Shown here: in pieces, positions 12,473-23,698 of the stretch | Layout of the letters: each line of letters opens with the position of its first letter | How positions within the stretch are numbered: the stretch's first letter is position 1 | From: Thozetella sp. PMI_491 | Lineage: Eukaryota > Ascomycota > Sordariomycetes > Chaetosphaeriales > Chaetosphaeriaceae | Direction: 5' to 3' | DNA: 64,000 bases | Assembly (NCBI GenBank): GCA_021432635.1 | Contig: MU270031.1 | Coordinates: 312,118-376,117 of the forward strand | The notes under the pieces: generated by a model | Database searches by the model: none | The model's input: the letters and a program-made list of their open reading frames with translations, nothing else | Told to the model about the DNA's origin: nothing | Made by a program: the position numbers and the translations under genes

Positions 12473-15183
12473 CTACGCCGCGGCAGCGGCCGTCCGCCGG
12501 ACCTGGGTCGCTCGGTTGGGACCCGGTTCGCGGCGGAGCGTGTACTTGGCGAAGGCGCGGGACAGCGCCTTCTTGCAGCTGACCTTTTGACTGCCGACGA
12601 AACTCTCGATCGTGACAGAAATGGCTCTGTCAATATCCTGTTGAGAGCAGTACTCCGACAGCCGCATGCGACAGAAGGCCTCGCTGATGCGAATGATGGC
12701 CTCGAGATGACGGACCTAATCAGCGAGTTAGCATCGATGTTGGCACCGTAGCAGACCAGCAGAAGGGGGGCAAGGCAAGTGAAGGCTAAACTTACAGTGA
12801 TGGGATAAGCACCAGTAATCTTGCTCTCCCGACGCATGTCATTGTACAGCCTAGACACCTTGTCGACGTCCATGTTGTACAGCTTCGGGCTGCAGTGCTC
12901 CCGCGCGTACAGGATATACTTGCGTAGCAACTGCTGGGGCACTTCGCCCTCCTTGGGCGGCACTTGGCTGGCGCCGCTTTCCGTAGCCTGGGTCTCGTCT
13001 GCCTCGACGGCCATAGAGTCATTACCGGTGGCCTGCGTATTGTCTCCATTGCCGCTCTTGTCCGAGTTCTTGAGAGGGTGGCTGCGGCTGTGGGAACCGA
13101 CAATGAAGCGGGCGAGGCGCTCGTCTTCTTCGGGCACGACCGTGTCGCGCACAACACAGAGGATGTCGAAACGAGACAGAATAGGCTCCGTCAGCTCGAC
13201 GTTAGCGCTGAAGGGAATGGTGCTATTATACCGGCCCCCGATCGGGTTGGCGGCGGCGATGATACCGCAGCGCGCGTGCAGGGTGGTGACGATACCGGCT
13301 TTGGAGATGGAGATGGTCTGCTGCTCCATGGCCTCGTGGATCGACGTCCGATCTTGGTCGTTCATCTTGTCGAACTCGTCGATCAGGCACGTTCCCCTGT
13401 CGGCGAGCACCAGGGCGCCACCCTCGAGCGTCCACTCGGAGGTGATGGGGTCTCGCCGGACGCTAGCCGTGAGACCGACCGCACTGGCACCTTGGCCCGT
13501 GGCGAAGACAGCACGGTGGGCCGTCTTCTCGGCATACTTGAGCACCTGGGACTTGGCCGTACCAGGGTCGCCCAGGAGGAGGACATTGATGTCTCCGCGG
13601 ACGTGGTGAGCGCCCTTGGCGATCTTCGCAACTCCGCCAAACAACGAGAGTGCGACAGCTGTCTTGATGTCTGTATGACCGTAGATGCTAGGCGCGATCG
13701 AGTTGATAATCTTGTCCACGATCCGGGGGTCCTTGGAGAGCTTGCGGATCTGCTGCTCGTCCTCCTCTGTCATGCGGAAGCCGGCGAGCTGGTCGTGCGA
13801 TTTGACGACGTTGTTGGCCTCGATGATGGTGGCGAAGACTGGGAAGCCATTGCGGTAGTTGAGCTGGGCGTCGTAGTTGTTGCGGTAAATGCCGGTGACC
13901 TCGATTTCCTCACCGGGCTTGGCCTTGTCGATGAGATCCCAGAGTAGGATAACGTCGCGGTGACGAGGCAGACGTCCAGCGGGCACAGTACCCGGAGATT
14001 CCTGGAGCGTAATCTTCTGGTAGTTGCGGTAAACCGTCTTCTCAGAGTTGAGGGTGAAGGGGCCACGAGACTGGCAGCTCTGGCAGTACGTGATCTTGAC
14101 CTCGACATTGGACTCCTGCTGGAAAGGCCCGAGTGTGACACCACAGCTGGAGCAGTCGAACTTGACGTACTTCAGCTGGGGAAACACGCCAGTCCTGCGC
14201 GTCACAACGCCGCTGACCTTGACCAGGCTGTTCAGATGGGACTGGCGGAGATCACGCAGGGTGTAGTCTCCAGGAAGATCGAAAATGCGCACGTGGATCT
14301 CGGAGCGGATACGGCCATAGTCAGGGTAATCCATGAGGACAACCTCCATTGCTACCTCGTCAAAGAGCTTGAGCATCTCCGTAGGGGCGTTGGCGACGTA
14401 GTAGGCAAGGGTGGCCCGCGAGTTCGCGAGGTCGTGCCACGAGACCTCTAGCGACTCGGCGTTGACCTCACCTAGGGTGCGAATGCGTTGTCCGTAAACA
14501 GAGATGCCGTTCTCATCGATGAACTGGGTCAAGAACTCCTTGAACTCGCGCTTGACACCCTTCTGGACGTTAGGGAGAGACAGCCAGTCACTGAGGTTGG
14601 CAGCCTTTATGTCACCCAACGCCTCAAGAGAAAGTTCTTCATCCATGATGTCTGCGTCCATGTCCTCATCAGGGTCCTCATCGTAACGGTGCCTGCGACG
14701 ACGAGGCTGGGCTGTGAGATCAATGTCGCCGTCCTCATCCTCTCCAGTGAGGAAAGCGGCGGGACCCCGCTGGCGGCGGGCGACCTCGCGGTCTCTGCGG
14801 TTGAGCTGGGCATCGAGGCGACGCCGTTCGCCAATGTCCATGCCTTCATAGTCGCCCTCGTCATCGAGGTCGATACCCTCGTAGTAATTGTCGTCTTGGT
14901 CGTGGTAGTCACGCTCGAAGCCGTCCCGGAAGAGATCAACCTCGTTCTCGGCCATCTCTTCGAGGTCGTCGAGGTCATCTTGAAGCTCAGGCGCATCGTC
15001 GATGCCCTCGTCGACTTCGGCCTCGTCATCGTCGTCGTGGCCAAATCCAAGCGGGCCAGGCGGTGACGAAGGCAGGGCAGGGCTTGAAGCGCCGGCCGGG
15101 GTCGAGACATCATCGTCATCGACATTGCGAGAACGCTTCAAATTGCCTCTACCGGGCGTGACGCCTCGGTTCCCCGAGGCCAT
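12473..15183 (-). CDS. MCM2: DNA replication licensing factor MCM2
   Basis: Subunit of the MCM2-7 replicative helicase, loaded at origins in G1. Exon 1 is 15183-12796 and exon 2 is 12715-12473, giving 876 residues, the usual size. The acidic, low-complexity N-terminus (about residues 20-115) and the block ERRRLDAQLNRRDREVARR are MCM2-specific. A C4 zinc finger (CSSC and CQSC) starts near residue 343. The AAA+ core has Walker A GDPGTAKS (about 537), Walker B LIDEFDKM (about 600) and the arginine-finger SRFD (about 670). Reading through the intron would end in an unrelated tail, while splicing restores the C-terminal VRHLEAIIRISEAFCRMRLSE helices. A probable 5'-leader intron runs from 15287 to 15203, with a GCTAAC branch site. 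It diverges from the UBR7-like gene across 659 bp. Confidence 0.97.
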
Positions 15184-15842
15184 GCTGGGTCGGAGAGGGG
15201 AACTGCGTTGCAGCGATCGTTAGCAGCTATACTTTTACCGCCGACGGCTGGGTCGTGGCATGGAAGCTCGAACTCGACAAGACGTACCTCATCGTGGAAG
15301 TATAGGCATAGAACAACTGGTTGACGATGGGGGAATGATGGGTTGAGAACTGGGAGTCTGGCGAATGCTGAGATTTGGGGGGGTGAAAAGGGGAGGGGCT
15401 TGGCGGCGGTGGATGTTCAAGAAGCGCCCCAGAAAAGATCGGGTCCCCTGGTCTTCGCGTCTCAATTAAAGAAAGTCGCGTCTTGTCGCGACAGCGCTAA
15501 CCAGTTTCAGAGCTTCGCGTTAAGTGGTTGCTTAAGCTCGCCCAACCAGGTCAAGCTTTTATGGCTACAATTTATTTAGAATTTGTAGCAAGTGAAAGCT
15601 AATCTAGGCAGGCTATTTTGTCGAACCCCTGCAATGTACCTCACGTCATTGGCCAGTCGCCAAATACCCTGAAGTGCTGCTCGTGCGACCGCAACGCGCG
15701 CTCTGAAGCCGGATTCTGGCCGCCAGAAACCTGTACTTCACAGCATCCACTCGTCGTCCTGATTTCCCCTGCCCTCAAACTAACCTCATCGGCGCAAGCA
15801 CCCTCGAAATCTAGCCGATACACTTTGTATTTGATCGCAGTG
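15184..15842. promoter_or_regulatory. Divergent promoter, MCM2 / UBR7-like
   Basis: 659 bp between two diverging start codons, so it must hold both promoters and leaders. The MCM2 leader has a predicted 85-nt intron (15287-15203). The middle (about 15530-15610) is AT-rich compared with the flanks. I do not claim a specific MCB/ACGCGT cell-cycle box from reading. Confidence 0.6.
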
Positions 15843-17623
15843 ATGGATGACGCCCAAGCTCCTCCTCAGGCTTCGGCCGTCGCGGGAGGCGACGCCGCCG
15901 CTGTTGCGACTGCCCCTCAATCCAAGACGCGCAGCGACAGCTTTTCGCAGCAATCCGATACTTCCCAGACCGCGGCCGAGTATGTCTATTCTACATGCGC
16001 CCAGCCTTGCTTATTGAACCTTCCCCGTCAACTAACATTCACATTCAGGTTCATTCGCGACCAAATGCAACTCGAGGCCGATGCGCGTGAAGCTCTTCCC
16101 TATGTACGCCCTCACCCTCTGCTTCATCCGCGTCGCCCGGACCGTTGACCTACACATTGAATAACCCAGACGCTTAGCTGACGCCGTTTCAGAGCATAGA
16201 GAACTGTACGAAGCCCCTCGGTCCCCTCCGGCAGAGCGTCTTCTCTTGCCTAACCTGCAACCCGCCCCCCGCGAACCCGAAGGATCCATATGATGCTGCC
16301 GGAATCTGCTACTCCTGTTCCGTTCAGTGCCACGGCGAGCACACCCTGGTCGAGATATTCACCAAACGCAACTTCACCTGCGACTGTGGCACCAAGCGCT
16401 TCCCGGAGTCGAGCCCGTGCAATCTGCGCATCAACCAGACAACCAACACCAAAGGTGGTGTCCACTCCGAGGAACCGGACCCCAACAACAAGTATAACCA
16501 CAACTTCCGGAACCGCTTCTGCGGCTGCGAGTGCGATTACGATCCCTACCAGCAAAAGGGAACCATGTTCCAGTGCCTCGGCCTCGGAACCCACGAGGAG
16601 GGAGGCTGTGGCGAAGACTGGTGGCACCCTGGATGCTTGGTTGGCCTGGGCCCGAAATGGTTCGAAAAGATATCACCCAAGGAGGCCGCAAAGCCCGTGG
16701 CCAAGAAGGAAGAAGGCGACACCACACTCCCCACGATTGCCGAGGACGGTGATGCGCCAGTAACGGCCACCGCTAATGGTGCTGGTGATGCGGAGGAAGA
16801 AGATGACGACCTTCCCCCCCCACCTGGATTCCCCGGCGATGAAGAATTCGAGGCATTCCTGTGCTACAAGTGTCTCGACGCATTCCCATGGCTCAAGAGA
16901 TACGCCGGGGCTCCCGGCTTTCTCCCTCCTGTCTATTCCACTCAGAACGCGGAGGCTGAGGAAACTTCTACGGTGACTGCGTCTGCCGAGCAAGCTGTAA
17001 CTCCCGCAGCCAACGACGAGGTCTCTTCCAAGAAGCGCAAGGCCACAGGTGATGAGGAAGACGCCCAAGACTCTAAGCGCCGGAAGAGTGATGGAGACGC
17101 CTCACCAACCGCGGCAGCTTCAGTGAATGCTGCCGACGTCGTGCCTCAGCGTGCCGATGTCCCCGTGTGCAAGCTCTCCACCTTGCCGCCGGCTCCCGTG
17201 AAGCAATTCTCTTTGTTTCTCAAGGAGGACTTCCGTTCTCAGATCTGCCACTGCACATCATGCTTCCCGCTCCTGACGCCCCATCCGCAGCTGATCGAGG
17301 AAGAGGAGACGTACGAGCCGCCCGTGTCGGAAGAGGGCTCGGAGAACGGCGGGTCCACGCATGGCAGCGGCAGTCTGCTGGAACGGGGCGAGAGCGCGCT
17401 GCGCAACGTCGACCGCGTGCGGGCCATCGAGGGCGTCATGGCCTACAACCACCTCAAGGACAAGCTGAAGCCCTTTTTCCAGCAGTTCGCCGAGAGTGGC
17501 GAGGCTATCAGCGCTGAGGATATCAAGGCATACTTTGCCAGACTTCGCGGCGATGAGGAGGCGATCAAGGAGGCGGGCGAGAGCGCTCGGACTGACCTGC
17601 GTGAAGAGCAGAGCGGATACTAA
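15843..17623 (+). CDS. UBR-box/PHD-like protein of the UBR7 / mlo2 family
   Basis: Putative E3 ubiquitin ligase or N-recognin-like protein, the counterpart of human UBR7 and fission yeast mlo2. Exons are 15843-15979, 16049-16103 and 16193-17623 (540 residues, phase kept). The UBR box (about residues 75-135) shows the spaced Cys/His pattern SCLTC, CYSCSVQCHGEH and FTCDCG followed by the family signature NKYNHNF. A PHD-like finger with FCGCECDY, GEDWWHPGC follows (about 160-205). Cys/His-rich blocks recur at FLCYKCLDAFPW and SQICHCTSC, and between them is a charged, low-complexity nuclear-type linker with KKRK and KRRK. The C-terminus is helical and acidic. UBR7 in animals also ubiquitinates histone H2B; that role here is inference only. 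The catalytic mechanism of the family in fungi is poorly defined. Confidence 0.9.
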
Positions 17624-18556
17624 GGACTGTAGATGCTTACTCGTATCCCGGAATGGCGGCCCATCGATGAACTAGTGGAGTCCTAATTGTGGTCTTTCCC
17701 TTTCTCGATTGTTGTATAGTTATTGGGTTTGCGGCGCAAGGGGTGCTTGGTGTATCTATGATCCCCGCGTAGGTTGTGAGTATTGGTGCTCGGGCGATCC
17801 GAGGGAACCAAGGGTCTAAAAAGGTATAAGGTCTCTGCTTATCTACGTTCAGCCAAATAGCTTGCCGACCAGCGTTAAGACTCGCGAAGGTTTACGTTCG
17901 GCAGTGGTAGTAGCCTCGCAAAGTCGATAATGAGAACGATCATGAAACTCGTTGGCCAAGTGCCTAGGTCCGCACCACTGCTTCCCTCGCCACACCAGAC
18001 ACATCCTATGAATGCATATAGGCTCGGCACCAGCCCCTTACCGGCTAGGTCTTTGGGCCATGCCAGAATACCGAGGAAAGCCAACCTTCCCCCTCACGTA
18101 AGGGTACCTGCATTTACCTTCGCTACGGAGCTGGTTCTCTGAAATCCACGGGACGACGAGTTCTCCATGTGAACGCATCCATCCACACGCTGAACTATGG
18201 GAACACACCTGTCACGCCTGTCGTCCTCTCGACAGAGAGGGAATTTCACCCAGTACCACCGGCCCACAGTTGGCTGCGCGAACCGAGGCAGGCTCAACGG
18301 AGAAAGCATCCCTCCTTCACATAAAGCAAGAACACGCGGCCGCGGTTTGTTCAGGCATCTCGTCCACTCCTCCCCTGCTCCTCATGCTTCTTCTTTCCAT
18401 TTCCGCATTTCCGTCGTTCATCATCATAGCTCGAGCGCAGTGCTGTTGCGTTGTCTAGCCGAGGCCTGCCGAGTGCCTTTGTTGTCTATCGAGATTGTCT
18501 CAAATCGCACAACCGAATCCACTACCTTGACATATCCAAAAGCGTCTTGTCCCGTT
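17624..18556. other. Intergenic: UBR7-like 3' flank and permease promoter
   Basis: About 0.9 kb with no gene recognised. UBR7-like and the permease are co-oriented, so this holds the terminator of the first and the promoter of the second. Reading frames here are short and featureless. Confidence 0.6.
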
Positions 18557-18653
18557 AGCGACATTCCCCCTCTCTCTTTTCTCCTCTTCTCTTTCTACCC
18601 TCAACCCTTTCGCCTTCTCTCCCTTTCCTCCCCCTACCGTCTCCGCCGCCACC
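18557..18653 (+). promoter_or_regulatory. Pyrimidine-rich leader and strong start context of the permease
   Basis: A nearly continuous C/T tract runs up to the start codon, which sits in GCCGCCACCATGCCG, an optimal eukaryotic initiation context. CT-rich tracts just upstream of the start are typical of well-expressed filamentous fungal genes. Confidence 0.7.
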
Positions 18654-20279
18654 ATGCCGCCGGATCGCGATCGCGAAGGGTCGCTCCCCTCCTCAACCGA
18701 TTCAACCACAGTCGGCAACTCTAAGGAAGTCGTCACCCCCCTTTCGGCCGCGCCCACGCAGACCAATGGCGAGGGGCTGAGGCGCGATATCACTCGACGT
18801 CAGATGCTCCTGATAGCGGCGGGCGGTTCCATCGGCGCCGGGCTGTTCGTCGGCTCCGGCCAGGGGCTCTCCATCGGAGGACCCGGCAGCCTGGTGCTCA
18901 CATTCGCCATTATAGGCACCATGGTGAGCTTCACCATGTCGGCGCTGGGAGAAATGGCCACGGCATATCCGGTGGCTGGCGCCTTTTATGACTATGCGGT
19001 GCGCTTCGTGAGCCCGCACTGGGGGTTCGCCATGGGGTGGAACTTTATACTCAACTGGCTCATCGTGCTGCCGTTCGAGCTGACGACCATCGTCGCGCAG
19101 GTGGCGTACTGGGGCAATGTGCATCCCGCCGCCATCATTGTGCCCTTCACGGCGGTCCTGGCGGTGTCGAGTATATTCGGTGGCGCCAAGGTATTCGGCG
19201 AGCTGGAGCACTGGTTGGGACTCTGCAAATCGGTCGCCATCCTGGCCTTCCTCTGCTTCTCGCTTGGGGCGACGTTTGGGGGCATCCCGGGCGACCCGAG
19301 GGGGGCTTTGGGCGACAGATACTGGAAGGATCCCGGCGCATTTCGGAACGGCTTCCAAGGCTTCCTCGCCGTCTTTCGCATTGCTGGCGGGGCGTATGGT
19401 GGGACTGAGCTCCTCGGCATGACGGTGGCCGAGTGCCGCCGCCCACACCGCATCATGCCCTTGGCGACCAAAGTGGTATTCTTCCGGCTCATCGTCTTCT
19501 ATATCGGCTCCCTCCTGATGCTCGGCTTCATGGTCCCCGCGAACAGCGACAAGCTGGCGTCAGTTGGCCATGGCGCAAGGGAATCCCCCTTCGTGCTGGC
19601 CGCCAATCTGACGGGCGCTTCGTGGCTTGGCCATTTCTTCAACGCCATGATCGTCACCGCCCTCGTCTCCATGGCTAACACGTCGTCGTTCGCGTCAAGT
19701 CGAGCTCTTCAGGCTCTCTGCACCAAAGGCATGGGCGTGCGCTTCTTCGCTGAAGTGCGAAACGGCATCCCGCTCAACGCATTGGTTCTGGCTTATGTTG
19801 TCGCGCTACTGTCCCTCGTAACGATCGCCCCCAAGGGGGAGCAACTGTTTGACTGGCTGCTGTCAATCTCGTCCATGAGCAATTACTTCACTTGGGCGAC
19901 CATCTGCTATAGCCACATTCGGATGCACCGGGCAATCAAGGTTCAGAAGTGTGACGCGGGCGAACTTATTTGGCGCAGCCCGCTCGGGACCTGGGGTTCA
20001 TGGGCCGGCATCGTGGTGTGCTTCTTTGGGCTGGCCGCCCAGATCATCGGGGCGGCGTGGCCGATTGGGAACGTCTACAACACCACCAACGTGATCCGCG
20101 ACGTTATCGGCGTCGCATTCATGATCGGCCTCTTTGGTGCGTATGTGGCCTACCGGAAGTGGTTCTACGGCGATAAGCAAGTCATGGTGCCCCTCGAAGA
20201 GATAGATCTGGCAACTGGGTACCGCAACAAGGCGTACGCGCGGATGTTGGACGACGAGGTCGTGGCGGAGAGTCCATGA
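18654..20279 (+). CDS. Amino-acid permease (APC superfamily, YAT family), intronless
   Basis: A 541-residue plasma-membrane transporter, predicted to import amino acids by proton symport. It has a hydrophilic N-terminal tail (about 45 residues) and then about 12 hydrophobic segments. The first carries the family signature GGSIGAGLFVGSG, followed by GGPGSLVLTF, SALGEMATAYPVAGAFYDYAVRFVSP and GWNFILNW, all typical of fungal APC permeases (PF00324/PF13520). Later blocks include ESPFVLAANLTG and NTSSFASSRALQAL. No intron is needed. Within the YAT family the sequence diverges enough from GAP1, DIP5 and the basic permeases that I do not assign a substrate. It converges on an unknown gene ending 385 bp downstream. 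No cluster partner is present, so there is nothing to suggest a secondary-metabolite role. Confidence 0.93.
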   Translation: MPPDRDREGSLPSSTDSTTVGNSKEVVTPLSAAPTQTNGEGLRRDITRRQMLLIAAGGSIGAGLFVGSGQGLSIGGPGSLVLTFAIIGTMVSFTMSALGEMATAYPVAGAFYDYAVRFVSPHWGFAMGWNFILNWLIVLPFELTTIVAQVAYWGNVHPAAIIVPFTAVLAVSSIFGGAKVFGELEHWLGLCKSVAILAFLCFSLGATFGGIPGDPRGALGDRYWKDPGAFRNGFQGFLAVFRIAGGAYGGTELLGMTVAECRRPHRIMPLATKVVFFRLIVFYIGSLLMLGFMVPANSDKLASVGHGARESPFVLAANLTGASWLGHFFNAMIVTALVSMANTSSFASSRALQALCTKGMGVRFFAEVRNGIPLNALVLAYVVALLSLVTIAPKGEQLFDWLLSISSMSNYFTWATICYSHIRMHRAIKVQKCDAGELIWRSPLGTWGSWAGIVVCFFGLAAQIIGAAWPIGNVYNTTNVIRDVIGVAFMIGLFGAYVAYRKWFYGDKQVMVPLEEIDLATGYRNKAYARMLDDEVVAESP

Positions 20280-20664
20280 GGAGAGTGAGGAGTGTGTGCT
20301 GAAGGGGGGTTATCGGAGCTATGGGCTTTGCTAGGTCGGTATCGACGTGCTTAGGATTCGGTCGTGGTTTGGATAGCAGTGGTAGCCGAGAAGGGTCGTC
20401 GTGGTTGGGACATCTGAACATAGCCTTAGAGCCGTCATACTTCAGTCGTGACAGCAACACATCCTGGTTTTGCTGCAAAACGAACGCGCCGTGACAGTGC
20501 AGTCCTGAGCTCCTTTTACATGAGCAAGGGAAAGGGGGAGAGGCGAGGCTAGTTTGTGACAGGCATCCCTATCTGGTATCATTAAGTTCAAATAAACAGG
20601 CTTATAGGATCTTGTGGCTGGAAAAAGAGGCTCGGTCCGGTACCACTCTCCCTACGCACCTGGA
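20280..20664. other. Convergent 3' intergenic region
   Basis: 385 bp between two convergent stop codons. It must hold both 3' untranslated regions. No gene or clear structure was seen. Confidence 0.6.
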
Positions 20665-21998
20665 TCACTGCGTCGACGATGCTGTGCTACCGGCACTGCC
20701 AGGTCTAGGGGGAGGTGTAGGCGTGTTCGCGTTGCCCGGGTCCTCCCTCTGCATCGGCACACCACCGACCGAATTCTGAACCATGCCCTGCCTCCTGGCG
20801 GCCGGGCCTAGCTGCGAGGGGAGCGAGCCGTCGCTCTCCTCACCACTCTCGACATCACTCGCCGCTGCGACGGCCGCCATCGCCCTCTCGTGTGCCTTTC
20901 GCTCTTGCTCTATCTTCTCCACAGGATCGATCAGATCGTCGTCGTCGCTCCAGCTGGGGTCGTCGTCGGGGACCTCGGGCATCGCCATCCTCTTCCAGAA
21001 CCTTACTTCCTGGCGCAGCGCCTTATTCTCAATGGCCATCTCCCTCTGCGCCTTGTCCTCGTCAAACTTGGAGCGAAACCCCCGGATCAACTCGTTCGCC
21101 CGGCCGGCATGCTCTTGCATCTCCCAGATCTGCTCCCGCAGCTTGCTGTTCTCAGCACGGGCCTCTGCCAGCTGTGCTCGGTAGCTGCGATGCCAGATGG
21201 TCACGTCCGTCACGTGTTTGACTTTGTACTCGTGGAACTGTTTGAGCATGGTGGCGACCACCGAGGCATACTGGGACAGGAGCGCAGCGTTGGCGTCCCG
21301 GCTAAACTTGGCCTTCTCGAGAGCTTCGGTGAGAAGGGAGACGAGCGTGTCCATGTTGGATTCCTGGGCTATAGAGATAGAGAAGGTTAGTGCCGCGTGT
21401 GGAGGGCATAGAGAGCACCGGGGGGGGGAGGGGCCGTACCGTGAATGTCGTCCACCGCGGCGTCGATCAACTCCTCATTGCCCATCGAGTTCGCCCGAGC
21501 GCGCTGGCGCACCCGCCCGACCCCGGCGACGACGTCCTCGAGAGCGCGCTTGTTCTCGGCGAGCTGCCGGCTGAGCTCTTCGACCATGCCGTAGATGTAG
21601 TGGAGCTCGGCCTGCTGAGCCACCTGGGTCGGCAAACCCACCATGGCGCCCGCAGGCATGTTAGCGGCCCCGTTCATGCCGTTCATGACGACGAGGTGCG
21701 GTGGCGGGAGGTACTGCGGCGGGAGCTGATGTGGGCTGAGGTGCGGGAACTGCTGCACCTGGGGAGGTTGCAGAGGCACCAGCCCGGGGCCGAGAGGTGG
21801 CAGAGGCACCTGTGGCGGGACGTTTTGCTGGTACAAGTCTCGCGGCGGGCCGAGAGGGGCCTGCTGGGAGTTCAGCGATTGCGATTGTGCAGATTGCTGG
21901 CGTAGACCGGCAGGGTTTTGCGGGTTCGCAATTGACTGATCGAGCAATGACTGATCGAGCAATGGATCGTTGAAAGTCGGAGGTGTAGGGAAGTTCAT
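20665..21998 (-). CDS. Unknown protein: Pro/Gln-rich N-terminus and coiled coil
   Basis: Exons 21998-21440 and 21368-20665 give 420 residues, with the junction reading DDIHAQESNMDTL in frame. I do not recognise the family. The N-terminal third (about 1-95) is rich in Pro, Gln and Leu (for example PPQYLPPPHLVVMNG) and probably disordered. Helical, heptad-like stretches follow (about 115-150 and 195-310, for example YRAQLAEARAENSKLREQI and ENKALRQEVRFWKRMAMPE). An acidic patch DDDPSWSDDDDL and a low-complexity Ser/Gly/Pro tail close the protein. No signal peptide, membrane segment or enzyme motif is visible. Start chosen: the first ATG (21998); the longer frame begins at a non-ATG codon. The clean splice and the composition change support a real gene, probably a scaffold or DNA/RNA-associated factor, but that is only inference. 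Confidence 0.8.
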
Positions 21999-23698
21999 CC
22001 TGTTGTGGCGGGCGCGTGCCAACCGTCCCCCCCCCCCTGTGTTTTAGTTAGCCTTAGTCGCGGGCAGGACACGACTAAAAAGTCTCCACTCAGCGCCCAG
22101 CCGGCGCGTGTGCAGGGCAGAGGGCGAGTGGGAAGCAGCCCAAGCGCAAACTGGGCAGGGGTTAATTTTCTTGCTTCCCCCGGCTGGAGCTTCGTCCGTC
22201 TAGGTATGGGGGCCGCGACAAGCTACACCAGCAAATAGCGACGCAGTTACGGGGCGAAGAAGTACAGGAATCTTCGGCGAAAGTGAGTTTCCATACGATT
22301 GGGAGGGGAAAAAAAACCCTGCTTCCCGAGAGAGAATGGAGATGTGATAGGCCCAGAGTGGCCGATGTGGCTGCCTCCTCTCCACCTCTCTGCTCACCCG
22401 CCACTTGTGCTCAGTTCCGTCCGTCATGTCACGTCACCCAGTGGGCAGTCGCCAGTAGCCGCGTTGGTAGGGGCGTCAGGCAGCGCTTTCCCGCTACCGC
22501 GCGCTTGCCCAGTCGTTGATGGGCCGTCGTTGATCGATCCTCCCCCCTCCCCCCCGGCGCCATCGACAACACAACAACTATTTAGGGCAGGCCGCTTAGC
22601 TGTTCGCAGACATACGCAGGCGCCCGCACCTACCAGTTGCCTCACTCTACTTTGGCATGGGACAGATCCGGCGTCACTCTGGTGGCACATGACAACGATG
22701 CTACAACAATGCTCTACATGGAAACATCTTGCAGGAAAGAGAGGTACTGAGCAAATTAATCTTCTTTTTTTCACTTGCTCTATCTATGAGAGGGTTCATG
22801 TCGTTCCTTCGTAACATCATGATAACCGGCCGTCGCTCTCAGATTACTGTCCACCATCGACGAAAGCGAAGGGGGTCAAGAAAATAAGAGAAGGTACGCC
22901 GAAGGGAAACCATGCTCGGATGCCTGAAAGGCAACTGAGAAGTCGGTACTGCCATGCCATGCCAACCAAAACCGTACCCTGCCACCTCCATCCCTGGCGT
23001 CGCAGCATTAGTGCGATGCGCTCTCTGCCATCTAGTCCATACACCTATCTCAAACATGTAGACCGTACACCCTTGAGCCACGGCCCAGTCAGTCCTGATG
23101 GTCGTCAAGACATGAGCCGTGGACAGCAAAGGAAAGCTGGAGTAGGATGCCGTCACGCTCGGAGCACGGCCCGAGAGCCCCCCTTCAGGCCGAGAGATGG
23201 CGACAATGGTGACACAGTTTAGAGACCACTGTGCCTCCTGACTGATCTTGTTGCCGCCAGCGTCCATGCCGGAGGATGCTTGGAGTGTCATTAAGGTGGT
23301 AGGTCATCCGTGGGTATTCATGTTGGCTGCCGTGTCTCCAGACGGACAGGCGCCCTGCTGTGGGAGGCAATCTCGCCATGCCAAATGCCGCTATATCTTC
23401 CTCATAGCCGAAGCAGCAAATATCGCGACGCAGTTCCAACAGTCGCAAAATTGCAAGCCGTCCAAAATACGAGTATGGCGGTGCGCTGGACACTGGTGCT
23501 CCACGCGTCAAATTCCAAATCTCCGTATGTTCCCTCTTCGCGGATATCCAGCTATGAAAAGCCGAAACAACTGCACATGTCATATGTTCCAGTTCCAAGC
23601 CGGGTTGCTCCGCGAGACATGCCACATCCGGCATCTAAAAGCGATAGCTCTGAAGCACATGGTGACTGTCAGATTACTGATCCATCCTGAGGCGTGAC
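21999..23698. other. Intergenic: unknown-gene promoter and WEE1 3' flank
   Basis: 1.7 kb without a recognisable gene. Both neighbours are on the minus strand, so the left part is the promoter of the coiled-coil gene and the right part the WEE1 3' untranslated region. Short open frames on both strands overlap and lack domains. Confidence 0.55.

Noticed and set aside
12821-15066. Long plus-strand open frames opposite MCM2
   Set aside because: Antisense shadows produced by GC-rich third positions of the real gene; the MCM2 motifs lie on the minus strand.
18654-21998. Transporter plus neighbouring unknown gene as a metabolic cluster
   Set aside because: No biosynthetic enzyme or pathway regulator lies nearby, and the two genes are convergent rather than co-regulated.
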